DNA of 64,000 nt from Pieris napi (GCF_905475465.1 NC_062256.1:6953662-7017661), one strand, 5' to 3'; shown: positions 35,401 to 41,984, counted from the stretch's first letter. Notes: generated from the sequence alone by a model not told the origin. Numbers and translations: made by a program.

Positions 35401-35811
35401 ACCTCCCATAAGTTAATTAAATCTAATAATGAACGTAATTGAATGAAATTATAAATAGATTATCAAGAATTTTTTACATGAATAGCTCTAAGCAAATTGA
35501 CTTGGCACTATTTTGGCGAACAGCCAGTAAATATGGCACATTTCAATCTAAAAATACTTTATTCTCCTGTGTGAATCTCTGTTTCTGGTTTCAGTTATTC
35601 AGTGCTCAAGCCGCGGTAAAGGTGTTTAGACTGTTGAAGGGTTCATTTTTATAATTAATTAAATAGGAATGCTTACAGATACTAAATTTGATGCCATATC
35701 TCTTCGAGTAGGTGTTACGGCTTCTTGAGGCACATTGCAATTGTTACGCACTTTCGTTTTAGGAATTGTACCGGTATGACTTGGATGTCGGTCTTTATTT
35801 CCAGGAGCCAT
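4042..35811 (-). CDS. PCM1: PCM1 homologue, centriolar satellite scaffold; 27 coding exons, complete
   Basis: Coding exons, 5' to 3' on the minus strand: 35811-35677, 35289-35181, 34934-34752, 34542-34445, 33890-33696, 32696-32547, 32426-31920, 31169-31014, 30353-30261, 29569-29402, 29006-28887, 27989-27884, 24159-24070, 23298-23199, 22465-22299, 21262-21152, 19328-19186, 18970-18894, 15281-15206, 13878-13796, 12686-12611, 11204-11120, 10023-9956, 9208-9088, 8244-8129, 7345-7248, 5494-4042. All 26 junctions are GT..AG and keep phase. The sum is 4,884 nt, 1,627 aa; human PCM1 is about 2,000 aa. PCM1 is a coiled-coil scaffold of centriolar satellites, cytoplasmic granules that bring proteins to centrosomes and cilia. 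Identification rests on the C-terminal block (SRQNLLS, then IYSEVTTLIG...HPDFLIQLF...LRQRVL) and on the coiled-coil exons 7-17. The N-terminus is Asn/Ser-rich and probably disordered. The only soft boundary is exon 7. Confidence 0.88.
5685..6122. mobile_element. MITE family E, copy 1, with an internal 32-bp duplication
   Basis: The ends are inverted: TATAGCCGTATTTTTAATTA at the left, and TAAAAATACGACTATA-like at the right. A second copy in opposite orientation is at 19346-19744, so the element is defined by pairwise similarity. A 32-base stretch around ATATGGCAACATTATTTTAC occurs twice in tandem near 6012-6075 in this copy only. The TA at the borders suggests Tc1/mariner-like target choice. 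No coding capacity. It lies in PCM1 intron 26. Confidence 0.7.
6339..7041. mobile_element. non-coding element with inverted ends, about 0.7 kb
   Basis: ATTGATATACAAAAAATCCC near 6357 is inverted at about 7012-7030 (GGGTTTTTTGTATATCAAT), with further matching bases outside (CTCGTAAA). Inside, 6640-6775 matches 52590-52702 and is itself a separate repeat (ending AATCCGGTTAAAAAG), which suggests nesting. No open frame of note. PCM1 intron 26. Confidence 0.55.
7553..7889. mobile_element. MITE family B, copy 1
   Basis: TIR GAAGTTATACTTCTTTGGC at the left, GCCTAAAGAAGTATAACTTC at the right. Two other copies: 19801-20034 (reverse, truncated) and 33360-33690. No ORF. PCM1 intron 25. Confidence 0.75.
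8129..8244 (-). CDS. PCM1: PCM1 exon 25, with a six-cysteine cluster
   Basis: The exon joins the Met/Pro-rich end of exon 24 (MPFNMMMPFGG) to a cysteine cluster of pattern CxCxCxCxC with a sixth Cys six residues on, then Trp-rich WGAWCWQQ, then a helical QQRDIHHMRQQINH that runs into exon 26. Residues are roughly 1,073-1,111 of the protein. Phases fit both neighbours and both splice sites are good (TTTGCAG / GTGAGT), so the cluster is real coding sequence. It might bind metal or be acylated; neither can be told from sequence. Confidence 0.75.
8608..9024. mobile_element. MITE family C, copy 1
   Basis: TIR GAAGTGAAACTTCTTTGGC at the left and GCCTAAAGAAGTTTCACT at the right. Its left flank and first third match 15341-15468 plus 18379-18465, where the LTR element has split another copy. 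PCM1 intron 24. Confidence 0.65.
9254..9562. mobile_element. MITE family C relative, copy 2
   Basis: GAAGTGAAAACTT at the left and AAAGAAGTTTTCACTTC at the right form matched ends, similar to but diverged from the 8608 copy. The interior differs. It lies in PCM1 intron 23, about 45 bases upstream of exon 24. Confidence 0.5.
10150..11101. repeat. GC-rich hairpin units in a repeat with GATGTGAAACATC-type ends
   Basis: Two diverged units of about 175 bases, at 10845-10915 and 11018-11100, each begin TATAGCGTGGCG, contain a GC-rich palindrome (the first is GGCGTGGCGACGCCACGCC-like) and end GATGTTTCACATC. An inverted GATGTGAAACATC with GGGACGCCTGGC beside it lies near 10155-10193, so the whole may be one or two foldback elements. 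PCM1 intron 22, ending about 20 bases from the exon 22 donor. Confidence 0.5.
11416..11615 (-). repeat. tRNA-derived SINE, minus strand
   Basis: Read on the minus strand from about 11615: GGCCTCATAGCCTAGCGGTC (box A like) followed about 30 bases later by GGGTTAGATTCCCGG (box B like), then a tRNA-unrelated tail. The arms do not fold into a functional tRNA, so it is a SINE head. PCM1 intron 21. Confidence 0.6.
12828..13060. repeat. dispersed repeat with GACGCCATCTTG / GTCACGTGAC motifs, copy 1
   Basis: Shares CAAGATGGCGTC, TGACGTCATAACG and GACCGTCTTGTGTCACGTGAC with 23745-23935 and 28455-28770, in opposite order and strand to those two. No ORF. PCM1 intron 20. Confidence 0.45.
13374..13691. 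mobile_element. MITE with GGGGGCGTCCATAAA ends
   Basis: The left end AGGGGGCGTCCATAAAATAC and right end GTAATTTATGGACGCCCCCT are inverted. The subterminal CCCC/GGGG tracts are also roughly symmetrical, and the ACCTCACGTAA next to the ends is inverted as well. Non-coding, 318 bp. PCM1 intron 19. I cannot assign a superfamily. Confidence 0.7.
14276..14655 (+). mobile_element. non-autonomous Helitron, 380 bp
   Basis: Begins TCTATTATATAAAATG and ends GCGCGAAACGGCTAG, preceded by A and followed by T, the insertion rule for Helitrons. A GC-rich potential hairpin (AAAGCGGGCGCGAAACGG) lies just before CTAG. No coding capacity. PCM1 intron 19. A C14 homopolymer at 14223-14236 lies just upstream. Confidence 0.65.
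15341..15468 (+). repeat. left part of a family C repeat split by the LTR element
   Basis: This stretch and 18379-18465 together reproduce the sequence at 8580-8780 (AAAAGTGCGTGCGTAC... to ATTAAAATATTAAAA). The break coincides exactly with the LTR element and its GATAT target duplication. Confidence 0.7.
16089..16470 (-). mobile_element. non-autonomous Helitron (TCTTAGTATATATAA type) nested in the LTR element
   Basis: On the minus strand it begins TCTTAGTATATATAAATTAC and ends GGCTTGGCCGGTCTACCAG, where the usual CTAG is altered. It aligns along its length with the plus-strand copy at 22727-23103, including GCACACCGTGTGC and the GTTTGTCCGCTATGGAC stretch. The flanks are A and T. Confidence 0.75.
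16711..17460. repeat. tandem array of 15 units of 50 bp inside the LTR element
   Basis: Units start at GATCATTAAATTGAT every 50 bases from 16711 to 17411. Each ends with AGACTAAAAGTCT, a 5-bp stem with a 3-base loop. Two or three sequence types alternate (ATACCTG, ATATCTG and ATGCCAG at positions 13-19; TATATACAAA versus TAAATAAAAA). The last unit ends CTATAAGTCA. All frames contain stops. Position and flanks show it belongs to the interior of the LTR element. Confidence 0.95.
17490..18028 (+). pseudogene. integrase C-terminal remnant of the LTR element
   Basis: From about 17506 the frame reads PYWLRQSGEVERQN, the GEVER motif of Ty3/gypsy integrase cores, followed by KDWKESLLEYLTMYN and KFRDKLPMIND, which matches the usual end of the core. 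An A-tract near 17755-17775 then breaks the frame. A second piece, GDIVYIKN at about 17843 and later GGDITVRNDETGQ...DVVHLKRV, corresponds to the integrase tail and ends at TAA near 18026. Frameshifts and missing upstream domains make it non-functional. Confidence 0.7.
18770..18835 (+). other. short plus-strand ORF with a 5' UTR-like leader in PCM1 intron 17
   Basis: ATG followed by SDDGSDINFVINRVESPTYI and TAG. The 70 bases before it are GC-rich and unlike the surrounding intron. It resembles the start of an acidic N-terminus, perhaps of a transposon or a retroposed gene 5' end. No following exon can be identified and I do not call it a gene. Confidence 0.2.
19112..19181 (-). mobile_element. 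70-bp minimal Helitron fragment abutting the PCM1 exon 17 donor
   Basis: On the minus strand it begins TCTTAATGTATATAAATTAC (19181 downwards) and ends GAGTCTGCTAG, with flanking A and T. It aligns with the first about 60 bases and last about 10 bases of the 22727 copy, so the middle is deleted. Its first base is base +5 of PCM1 intron 17. Confidence 0.75.
19186..19328 (-). CDS. PCM1: PCM1 exon 17, flanked on both sides by transposons
   Basis: 143 bases coding VAEANRKPKKVNEE... to RELELLLNKE, a charged helical segment. The acceptor AG at 19330-19329 lies about 16 bases from the end of a MITE (19346-19744). The donor reads GTAATC, in which the last two bases are the first two bases of a Helitron fragment (19112-19181). 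Despite this the exon keeps an open frame and correct phases with exons 16 and 18. Confidence 0.8.
19346..19744. mobile_element. MITE family E, copy 2, next to the PCM1 exon 17 acceptor
   Basis: Reverse-complement match of 5685-6122 without the internal duplication. The ends TATAGTCGTATTTTTAATTA and AAAACGACTATA are inverted. It ends about 16 bases upstream of the exon 17 acceptor. Confidence 0.75.
19801..20034. mobile_element. MITE family B, truncated reverse copy
   Basis: Matches the left two thirds of 7553-7889 on the other strand, from GTGTCACGGAAGATGCTACG to AAAGAAGTATAACT. One terminus is missing. PCM1 intron 16. Confidence 0.7.
21380..21665 (-). repeat. tRNA-headed SINE family S1, minus strand
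   Basis: On the minus strand: GAGCAGTGTTGGCCTAGTGG (box A), CGCACGCTGAAGCC region inverted, a box-B-like part, then GTGAGGAAACCGATATG and a tail ending ATTTATTTT. The same family occurs at 31249-31531, 39796-39980, 43122-43352, 48225-48405, 49585-49815 and 58005-58205. PCM1 intron 15. Confidence 0.75.
22160..22251. mobile_element. short MITE family A copy (92 bp)
   Basis: AGGGAGCGATCAAGTATTAC at the left is inverted as GTAATACTTGAACGCTCCCT at the right, with a C-tract between. It ends about 45 bases from the PCM1 exon 15 donor. Full-length relatives are at 41985-42239, 62976-63278 and 63718-63991. Confidence 0.75.
22727..23103 (+). mobile_element. non-autonomous Helitron, 377 bp, intact ends
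   Basis: Begins TCTTAATATATATAAATTAC after A, ends GCTTGGCCAGTCTGCTAG before T. The subterminal AGCAACGCTTGG..CC could pair. The 5' part carries TTTGTCCGCTATGGAC and GCACACCGTGTGC, also seen in the 16089 copy. This end structure is common in lepidopteran Helitrons. PCM1 intron 14. Confidence 0.8.
23745..23935. repeat. dispersed repeat, copy 2 (GTCACGTGAC / GCGACGCCATCTTG)
   Basis: Shares TCACGTGACAC..ACGGTCA, ACGTCATA and GTGCGACGCCATCTTG in the same order as 28455-28770. PCM1 intron 13. Confidence 0.45.
24199..27330. repeat. 102-bp satellite, 31 copies, in PCM1 intron 12
   Basis: TGCACTGAAAGTACTTTCGT recurs every 102 bases from 24199 to 27260, with one extra T at about 26567. The first copy has CTCAAAGTAGTT instead, and the last is cut after about 70 bases. 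The block from about 24301 to 26398 is almost invariant; I saw one substitution, near 25102 (GGTAAGTCC for GGTCAGTCC). Copies after 26400 carry GACAGATGCATT for GAAAGATGGATT, first interspersed, then fixed. No frame is open across units. The array starts 38 bases above the exon 13 acceptor. Confidence 0.97.
27575..27720 (+). repeat. dispersed repeat (GTGTTATTGGACACTTT family), copy 1
   Basis: AGTAGTGTTATTGGACACTT and flanks, including CTTCTCTTAATAGAGAC and TGATGTCAGT, match 56880-57035 with substitutions and gaps. A short shadow lies at 9575-9605. PCM1 intron 12. Confidence 0.5.
28147..28301 (+). pseudogene. LINE reverse-transcriptase C-terminal fragment, frameshifted
   Basis: Reads IKRRKWKWIGHT, then after one frameshift DTNYIPKQALVWNPQGKRKRG and RPKQTWRR. 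The RW.WIGH..R...AL.WNPQGKR.RGRP..TWRR pattern is typical of the C-terminal region of several arthropod LINE ORF2 proteins. The single extra T falls at TTCTAAGAG. Only the tail survives. PCM1 intron 11. Confidence 0.75.
28455..28770. repeat. dispersed repeat, copy 3 (GTCACGTGAC / GCGACGCCATCTTG)
   Basis: TACGTCACGTGACAC, then ACAAGTATGTTACGTCATA, GTGCGACGCCATCTTGC and GTTATGGCGG, in the same order as copy 2. PCM1 intron 11. Confidence 0.45.
29690..29950 (-). repeat. retroposon 3' fragment with a GT/GGGGT microsatellite
   Basis: The minus strand resembles 36452-36787 (CCATCACACAACACA; GATTATTAAGAATATC-like), so it is a second copy of that family. The plus-strand GT-rich run at 29818-29872 (GTGTGTGGGGTGTGTG units) is an expanded part. 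PCM1 intron 9. Confidence 0.45.
30515..30655 (+). repeat. dispersed repeat (CATAGAAACTGTTCGCTTTTCCGG family), copy 1
   Basis: Shares ACATTTTCTATGCTA, ATAGAAACTGTTCGCTTTTC and GGAATAAAAAC with 42900-43040 (same strand) and with 52800-52990 (other strand). PCM1 intron 8. Confidence 0.5.
31249..31531 (-). repeat. SINE family S1, minus strand
   Basis: Same family and orientation as 21380-21665. Head GAGCAGTGTTGGCCTAGTGG on the minus strand at the right end, tail with AAATAAATCAGTAGCGCTAC at the left end. PCM1 intron 7. Confidence 0.75.
31920..32426 (-). CDS. PCM1: PCM1 exon 7, long acidic coiled-coil exon with a weak donor
   Basis: This is the longest internal exon, 169 codons. It opens with a coiled-coil stretch (YDELLEMIEKLKESEQKLE...), then a Glu/Ser/Thr-rich low-complexity part, then a second helical part (IKEIETHLEDIKKDDEIL). 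The frame stays open to a TAG at 31913-31911. The 3' boundary I use is the last phase-0 site, AAAAG|GTTCTT, which lacks the usual +3 to +6 bases. Internal phase-0 alternatives exist, such as CAA|GTAATT about 105 bases into the low-complexity part. Exon 8 can only be read in phase 0. Retention of the intron would add just Val-Leu and stop. Confidence 0.6.
33105..33330 (+). repeat. tRNA-derived SINE family S2
   Basis: GGCTCATTGGTCTAGTGGTT (box A) and GGGTTCGATCCCCGG (box B) are spaced as in a tRNA, with near-matching acceptor arms, but the anticodon arm does not pair. The body CATCGATGTGATGAGCATG and the tail CAATTGGTGTGAATTGTCC continue past the tRNA part, as in SINEs. It directly precedes the family B MITE in PCM1 intron 5. 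Confidence 0.75.
33360..33690. mobile_element. MITE family B, copy 3, ending at the PCM1 exon 5 donor
   Basis: Aligns with 7553-7889 over its whole length, with left TIR GAAGTTATACTTCTTTGGC and right end GCCCTTAAACAAGTATACTA. The exon 5 donor on the minus strand is GTAAGTAGTATACTTG, so intron bases from about +6 or +7 onward are MITE terminus. Confidence 0.75.
34006..34235. mobile_element. MITE family A, copy with a 16-base C tract
   Basis: AGGGAGCGTTCAACTATTAC at the left, then poly-C at 34028-34043, CCAAGTATAGTGACCACC and CCCCGCCCCGCATCG, as in the other family A copies. The right terminus is eroded. PCM1 intron 4. Confidence 0.7.
35677..35811 (-). CDS. PCM1: PCM1 exon 1 (N-terminus)
   Basis: The ATG is at 35811-35809, followed by 45 codons (MAPGNKDRHPSHTG... 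to DMASNLVS) and donor GTAAGC. It is the first in-frame Met. It joins exon 2 (TALDWVPVSEYNPR) in phase 0. The stretch is polar, basic and without predicted structure. Whether a non-coding 5' exon exists further upstream cannot be seen. Confidence 0.8.
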
Positions 35812-36404
35812 TCTATTCCACCATTCGAATAAACGAAAAAGATTAACAAATGTTAGTTAAATAAGAAAGTGTTATTTTTTTGTCATAGTCTTAACATTAG
35901 AGAGCTAGCTCGAATTGCCAAGTCACAATCTAATAGGAATTTATTATTTCAATAATTATAAGTACACAAATAATATCCGATTTTTCTGCTGAGATTTTAT
36001 AATTCTATATTTTTATTTTTTATTTTATAAAGTTAAGGCGAAAATAAGAATAAACGAAATCTTGCCAAAGATGGTCGATGAAAGCTGTCAGACAGACATG
36101 AGACAGCAACGGCATAGAGTAAATTGTATTACTGACACTGATAACTGACATTTCAGTATTCAAACTAGTTTAGTAGGGAAAGAGAGGTGACTCTCGACTA
36201 CAATTTAAAGCTTAATTTTATTCTACGCCCTCTTACATTCAGCCCCTAAACTAAGACATTAGTATTTATAATAAATAATTAAAACAATAAAATCCTAAAC
36301 TTCATTTGTTATTTTTCTTTGAGATTTTTGAACTTTTCGGTAATTCCACTGTGTAATTTCCTTTACAGGCGTAGAATCGCGGGTGGGCAACGTAGTGTAT
36401 ATGT
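35812..36404. other. region upstream of PCM1; presumed promoter
   Basis: Directly 5' of the PCM1 start codon. AT-rich, no TATA box or initiator that I can assign, and no open reading frame or repeat recognised. Confidence 0.35.
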
Positions 36405-36900
36405 CACCGTAAAATTGTAAACACCGTTAGATTGTAATCTATCTTGTAAGCCTTGACCTGTTTAAGCTGTCGCGGAATATGGTTAAAAGGAGTATTAAGA
36501 ATATCCATAGCGCAAAATCACCTGCATCATAAGCATACCCCACATACACACCTTCACGTACTTACACTCACTCTTACACCATCACACAACACAGCCAAAT
36601 TAGGTATTAGTTGAATGTAGTGAATATTTTTTTTTGTTTATTTGATTTTGTAAATTTTTGAACCTTTTTGTAGTAAAATGTATTACGTATTCCATCACTG
36701 GCTATATTTTCAGTGTAACTGTTTCTTATTATATATAATTTATGTTAGCTGTAGGATTACGAAATAAATAAATAAATTAATAAATCTAGCGAGATTGTAA
36801 ACTGTCGAAAGATTGTGAACCTCAACGAACTGCTCTATCGAAGTGAAACCGTCAAATTGTGAAACGCCATTTTCTACTTTTCTATTGGTTATAAGAGATT
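36405..36900. mobile_element. MITE family H copy split by a retroposon
   Basis: CGTAAAATTGTAAACACCGT...AATCTATCT at 36408-36450 and AGCGAGATTGTAAACTGTCG onward at 36788 are the two parts of the TIR seen intact at 46811. Between them, 36452-36787 ends GAAATAAATAAATAAATTAA, a retroposon-type tail, with ATCT at both breakpoints as a likely short target duplication. Confidence 0.65.
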
Positions 36901-37140
36901 TGACATTCTCGTTTTCTATTGGTTATAAGTGATGTGACATTCTCGGTAAATTAATCGAATCGATTATTTCCTCATTTGTTCATTTTAAAGTTGAACCTAA
37001 TCCAATCGATTATTTCCTCATTTGTTAATTTTAAAGTTAAACCTAATTTAACCATTACTTGTCAAATGTACATACATTACATTAACTCCATGTTTCAATT
37101 AGTGTAGCGTTCAGAAACTTTTGAAATTATTCAAAAAGTA

Positions 37141-37345
37141 CCCAAAACCGAATCAGAGCACCCCACTATCCACGTGGTCTTGTCTGCCCTACCCCTAGAA
37201 TGTATATAAAAAACCGGAGGCGCGGAGGAAGAGTAGCCCCCACCCACCGAAGCTGAGGAGGCTTGAATAAATTGCCTGTGCTTTGGTACGCAAGGGTGTA
37301 GGGGCTGCATTTCCCGTAGCGGCGGAGCTGTCCAAAAAATGTATT
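37141..37345 (+). repeat. GC-rich unclassified retroposon-like block
   Basis: A GC-rich block (CCCACTATCCACGTGGTC, then GGAGGCGCGGAGG, GTAGGGGCTGCATTTCCC) in AT-rich surroundings. It has no open frame and looks like a structural RNA or retroposon head, but I cannot match it to a known RNA. Confidence 0.3.
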
Positions 37346-38221
37346 ATTATTCGGTTAGGTTAGGTTAGAATATTAATATTTTTTTTAAATACTGACTCTG
37401 TTCAACTGAAACTCGAAATCAAATACAAAAATCGTTTTTCACTTTTAAAATTACCTTCATAGGTAATACATACAGATTTTTTAGTACCGAATCAAAACTA
37501 TAATATTGGTTTCGATATTCTGTTGCGTAACTGAATTTTCGAAAACGCTTTTTTCACAGCCATGGAACTTGTTGCGACTCTACCGCAACGTATCTATAAC
37601 TTACTGTTCGTAGCACCCTATTCCTTCATGTTACTGCTGCATTAAATGTGTTTAATTAATGTCATTTTCTGTTTATAATCACCAAACTTAAAACATATGT
37701 AGAAGATTTTAATGTAATTTCATTCCTCGAAAACAAATTATGGTTAAATTACATTTATCAATCTGTGTCTTGCTCTATAAAGCCACTAATTTGAGTGCGA
37801 TGAGAAAAACTATAATATAAACATTTAAATGAAAACTGACACCAATTCTGGTTTTATTAGGCTATTAAGTATTAACGCAAAATATATGAAAAACGCCATA
37901 AATTTTGTGCTATCAAAAGCAATGATGCAAGCATATTTTAAGAAAATAAAAAAATAAATTTTAACTAAATTTCATGTTTTCAATCACAATATTAACTGTT
38001 TTTTAGGTTCGAATCACATTAGCTACTCCGGTAGATGGTATAATACTTACACATTATTCACTGTATATTTATCATGGTGGTAGTAAAAATAAAACACTTG
38101 TTTTTTTGTGTAATAAAGTGCCATATTATAAGTGTATTTTCTTTTGAAAATTATAGTTTTTTTAGCTGTCTGGTTGCTTTTGACTATCGGCTACTCCTAC
38201 TGGCAAGTGGCAACACTGCTA
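37346..38221. other. intergenic, nothing recognised
   Basis: AT-rich, stops in all frames, with no clear repeat ends. Ends at the hAT-type element. Confidence 0.4.
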
Positions 38222-38229
38222 GCAGCTAG

Positions 38230-39043
38230 CAGTGTGACCAGATTTAGTAGATTTCTATTTTTTTGGTAGATTTTGAGGTACTGACAACAGAATTAAGTAT
38301 GTAAAAATTATTTGGTATATTTTAGTAGAATTCACCGTTTTCAGTTATTCTAGTACTTTTTTGGGCATATCGAATAAAAGTGAGGTATTCCTCTTTCATC
38401 GATTGGATTATGCCTATTTAATGTTCATTCTTTTCGTTACCATTCGTGCCGTGAGCATAGAGTGGGAATCCTTTATTGAGAATTTATATAATCGAGTTTA
38501 AAATGAAACGTAAATATACACAAAGATATCGCAATGAATAGTAGCAAGATCCCTTATTTAAAGTTGGTTTTATCTACAAAATTTTACGTTATTTTTCGTA
38601 AGTGATCAGACCCTTATTCATAAAATTGAAACAGACATACAAAACATGATGAGTTCCATTTTGAGTTTCTTTATGAAGATAAATAAAAACTACTCCGCTG
38701 CAGTCAATAGATCTGACAAGTATGTTCAAGTTAATGGACTCAAAATTGCTTTATGACAATGTTACCCAACATAAAGACGAAAAATCTTTACTTTAAGTAT
38801 CATTTTATACATTTTTGTTTAATTATATTTTTATTAAGAATTTAATTTAAAAAAAACTTGGTTTCTTTTAAATTAAATTCTTATTTTTATTATTCTATCG
38901 TTTTATCAAGAAAACATTCATGTTTTACGTTGTAACACAACAGCAAAAAAAAATTAATCGATTTTCTCGTTCCTTTCGGTAGAATTCAGTAGTTTTTAAC
39001 CTCCACAAGCAGTAGATTCGTCAATTAAAATCTGGTCACACTG
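38230..39043. mobile_element. non-autonomous hAT-type element, 814 bp, 8-bp target duplication
   Basis: The left end CAGTGTGACCAGATTTAGTA and the right end AAAATCTGGTCACACTG are inverted. The 8 bases GCAGCTAG flank it on both sides (38222-38229 and 39044-39051). An 8-bp duplication and CAGTG ends are hallmarks of hAT transposons. There is no transposase frame inside, so it depends on another copy. Confidence 0.85.
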
Positions 39044-39539
39044 GCAGCTAGCTTAGGCCTTAGTATGAATTTGAAGCTTAGCCGTGTAAGACGTGTTGCT
39101 TAGCTTTTATCATATTTTAAACTTTCGATACGAATAGATTTAAACTTTTTATGATAGTGTAATTTGTTGGGGCATCGTTTTTTTGGTGACGTAATAGCAA
39201 TAATTTTCTTACGTTTGTGAAAACAGTGAACTTGAATTGTGCGATTTACAAACTCTGGCGGCTTTGCCGCTAAGAATCGTTCAGCAGTAAATACTACCTA
39301 CTTTTTGTATCACGTAAGTGAAGTAAAGTTAATAATACGTAATAAATAAGTTATAAACATTGTTTAGAACCGAAACGAAGCAGATGAATTTCTGCATCCG
39401 TTTATTTATCGATACATTACACACATTTAATAAAAAAATCACTTGCGATTTTTAAATTATATATCAGACTTTTATTTGTTTATTATTTCCGCTGTCGTAA
39501 TTATTTATTTTATTACTATACATTTGAATAATAATTTAA

Positions 39540-39661
39540 ATGGAAAAGGGAAATCGTAATTTTAATCACAAACAGGAAGCCATAGAAAGGCTTGATTGGA
39601 TTTGGGAAATTTTGGTCAACGGAGCATTGTATCTTGTTAAGTCCCTACTTATTATTATTAA
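39540..39661 (+). CDS. doubtful first coding exon of an unknown gene
   Basis: ATG, then KGNRNFNHKQEAIERLDWI..., an amphipathic start followed by a hydrophobic stretch (ILVNGALYLVKSLLIII), then a consensus-like donor AA|GTACGT at 39662. Open reading continues to 39785 but becomes AT-driven. The residue mix before the donor is more protein-like than after it. A possible 5' UTR exon ends at a GTAAGTG donor near 39316. No acceptor partner is identified. Confidence 0.2.
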
Positions 39662-39795
39662 GTACGTTTATTTTAGGTTAAATACGCATATTTTAAATAT
39701 TTTTATAATGTGTTTTAACTTAGTGGACTTTTACATATTTTTATTATTACATAGTTTTAAACGTTATTGTTGTCGTGATCAATAAATATTTCAAT

Positions 39796-39980
39796 AGAGC
39801 AGTGTTGGCCTAGTGGCATAAGCGTGCGACCGTCATATCTGAGGCGTTCGGTTCAAAGCTGTGCACAATCGAATTTTCTTTCTATATGCGCATTTAGCAC
39901 TTATGAAATCAAACTTCGCGAGGAAACCGGATCATCCCAAACCCAAAATCGATGACATATGTTGATCACCTACTTGTGTA
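39796..39980 (+). repeat. SINE family S1, plus strand, 3' truncated
   Basis: GAGCAGTGTTGGCCTAGTGG head, diverged box B, GCGAGGAAACCGGATCATCC, ending about GATCACCTACTTGTG. A shorter piece of the same family is at 40430-40510. Confidence 0.65.
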
Positions 39981-41604
39981 TAAAATAATAAATAATCGGA
40001 GAAATGGAGGCAATCTGCGGCCATTTAAGATTTTAACGCCCACTGTATTATGATTATTATACATATATGAAATGTAAATTCGTCTAACAGAATAAGTGTA
40101 GTAATAAATCCTCAGCGTAAAATATCGATATATACTTCGTTAAAACTTCACGCCAGATTGACCGCAAGGTGTTAGCAGCTGTTTCTATGTAATTTTCTAA
40201 TAAGGGGTCGAGGGTGGCATAAAGTAAGGTGCGCCGCGGCCGCAGCCCTGCGACCTGAATATCACAATTATGTTACCACACCCAACATAGAGTAATTTCC
40301 AAAAGCATAACGCAGAAATAGGTTAATTTACGATTGAAGAATTAATCTATGTAAACCTTGGCCTCCTTGGTTGATTAATGTTGAAAATATTGTCTTTGAC
40401 AAGGTAGGTACTAAAAAAGCACTATGTATAGACTTCGCGAAGAAACCGGCTTGCCATAGACACAAAAATTTACAAATGATCGTGAAACATACTGATCTGA
40501 GACCCAGAACTAAAAAGGTTGTAGTGCCACTGTTTTTTATGTATGTTAAATTAGAATTATTTTTTTTAACAAAGTACCTAATAATCAGCGTCTCCGTGCC
40601 AGTTTTATTGAAATATTGAGTCCGGAATACTTAAATATATTTAAATACGGTATATCTGAAGAAGTGATGTCATCTAATGACGTCACCGCGACCATGCTAT
40701 GACCAGAAACAGGTTCCGCCGCGGTCGTCAAGCTGTTCCGACCTCCAAGATCATTACTGCTTACAGCGCGTCCACACGCTCGCTAAGGCAACCATAAAGA
40801 AAAGAACATAAATAGAAAAAAAAAAATTAAAAATCTTGCTGGTATCGCTTATATCTTGATTTTACATAAATTATGTTTCTAAAACAATGGGAAAATTGGA
40901 GTTTCATCTTATGTTTAATGACACCGACTCCCATGGACACTAACGGCTGACCTTTAAGGAATTGGCACACTCTCCTAAAAATTAGAACCCTCTAAATCAG
41001 TGTTACCCTACGCCCGGCCTGGGCTTGACGTAGGGGGATAAATTTATTTGTTAAGGGGGGCTATTCGAAAGTTTATAAACATTTACTTACTGTTTCAATT
41101 TTTTTTACAATTTCCCAGTAATTCTTCCCGAAACTTTAAATAAAAAAATATATATATGTTAGGGGGAAGGCATAAGAATTTTAGAAAGGCTAACTTGGAA
41201 TGGCTAGAATGGCACAAAAAAGTTAGAAAAGTAAAAAAAAATAAGCGTTTCATATAAACCATGTATTGTGTAGGTAACATTGAATAGTATTAAAATTTAA
41301 TTCAAAGTTTAATTACGGAGCATAAATGCTCTTTGAATTTTTTAAAAATCTTAAATATATATTACTCGCCCGCTATTCGCGTAAAACAGCGCACATATAT
41401 TATGTAGTCGCAAGAAACCATTTGACATACTATGTGAAAATATTTTTATCGAAGACATTACTCGCAAAGGGCATCGCCCTAAATCGATAAGTTTACGCAC
41501 AAAATAGAAACCGCAACATCGTAATAATAGCTACAATTCTATATCCCAAGAGCCGTGGGCCTATTGGGGCATGGATCATCCACAGTTTGGGCCTGTTTAG
41601 TTAA
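39981..41604. other. intergenic, unclassified
   Basis: Holds a SINE S1 scrap (40430-40510) and a GC-rich patch at 40215-40250 (GCGCCGCGGCCGCAGC) of unknown meaning. A TGATGTCATCTAATGACGTCA palindrome-like motif lies at 40666-40686. No coding frame is supported. Confidence 0.35.
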
Positions 41605-41607
41605 TAA

Positions 41608-41695
41608 AATAAGTTCTTTATTAAATAAGGTCTTTATTAAATAGGTTCTTTATTAAATAAATTCTTTATTAAATAAGTTATTTATTACTAAGTTC
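41608..41695. repeat. short tandem repeat, about 17-bp unit
   Basis: TTCTTTATTAAATAA recurs five times with small changes (AAGTTC, AAGGTC, AGGTTC, AAATTC, AAGTTA between). Confidence 0.8.
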
Positions 41696-41984
41696 CGTGT
41701 TAATGTCGACTATTTCGAAATAATAATTGTTTCGCTCCTAATGATAGCTATAATGCTAAATAAGAAGAGGTAGAATGTGTCTGATAGCCTGTCCCGATGA
41801 TCCATGTCCCATGGGATGGGATTGGGACATTTCAATCATAATTATAGTTCCAATGCAATAACAAGAGCTAAATTAATGAGCTGTTCCTCTGACTCGAGAA
41901 TGGCTGAACAGATTTAGCTAACTTTTGAAAAATTTGTTCTTTTCAGGGAAGGTTTAAAGTAACGGTAAACATAAATAATAAGTA

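Noticed and set aside
40660..40690. TGATGTCATCTAATGACGTCA as a CRE-type promoter
   Set aside because: There is no nearby transcript start or coding exon, and such motifs arise by chance. Kept only as a note in the intergenic entry.
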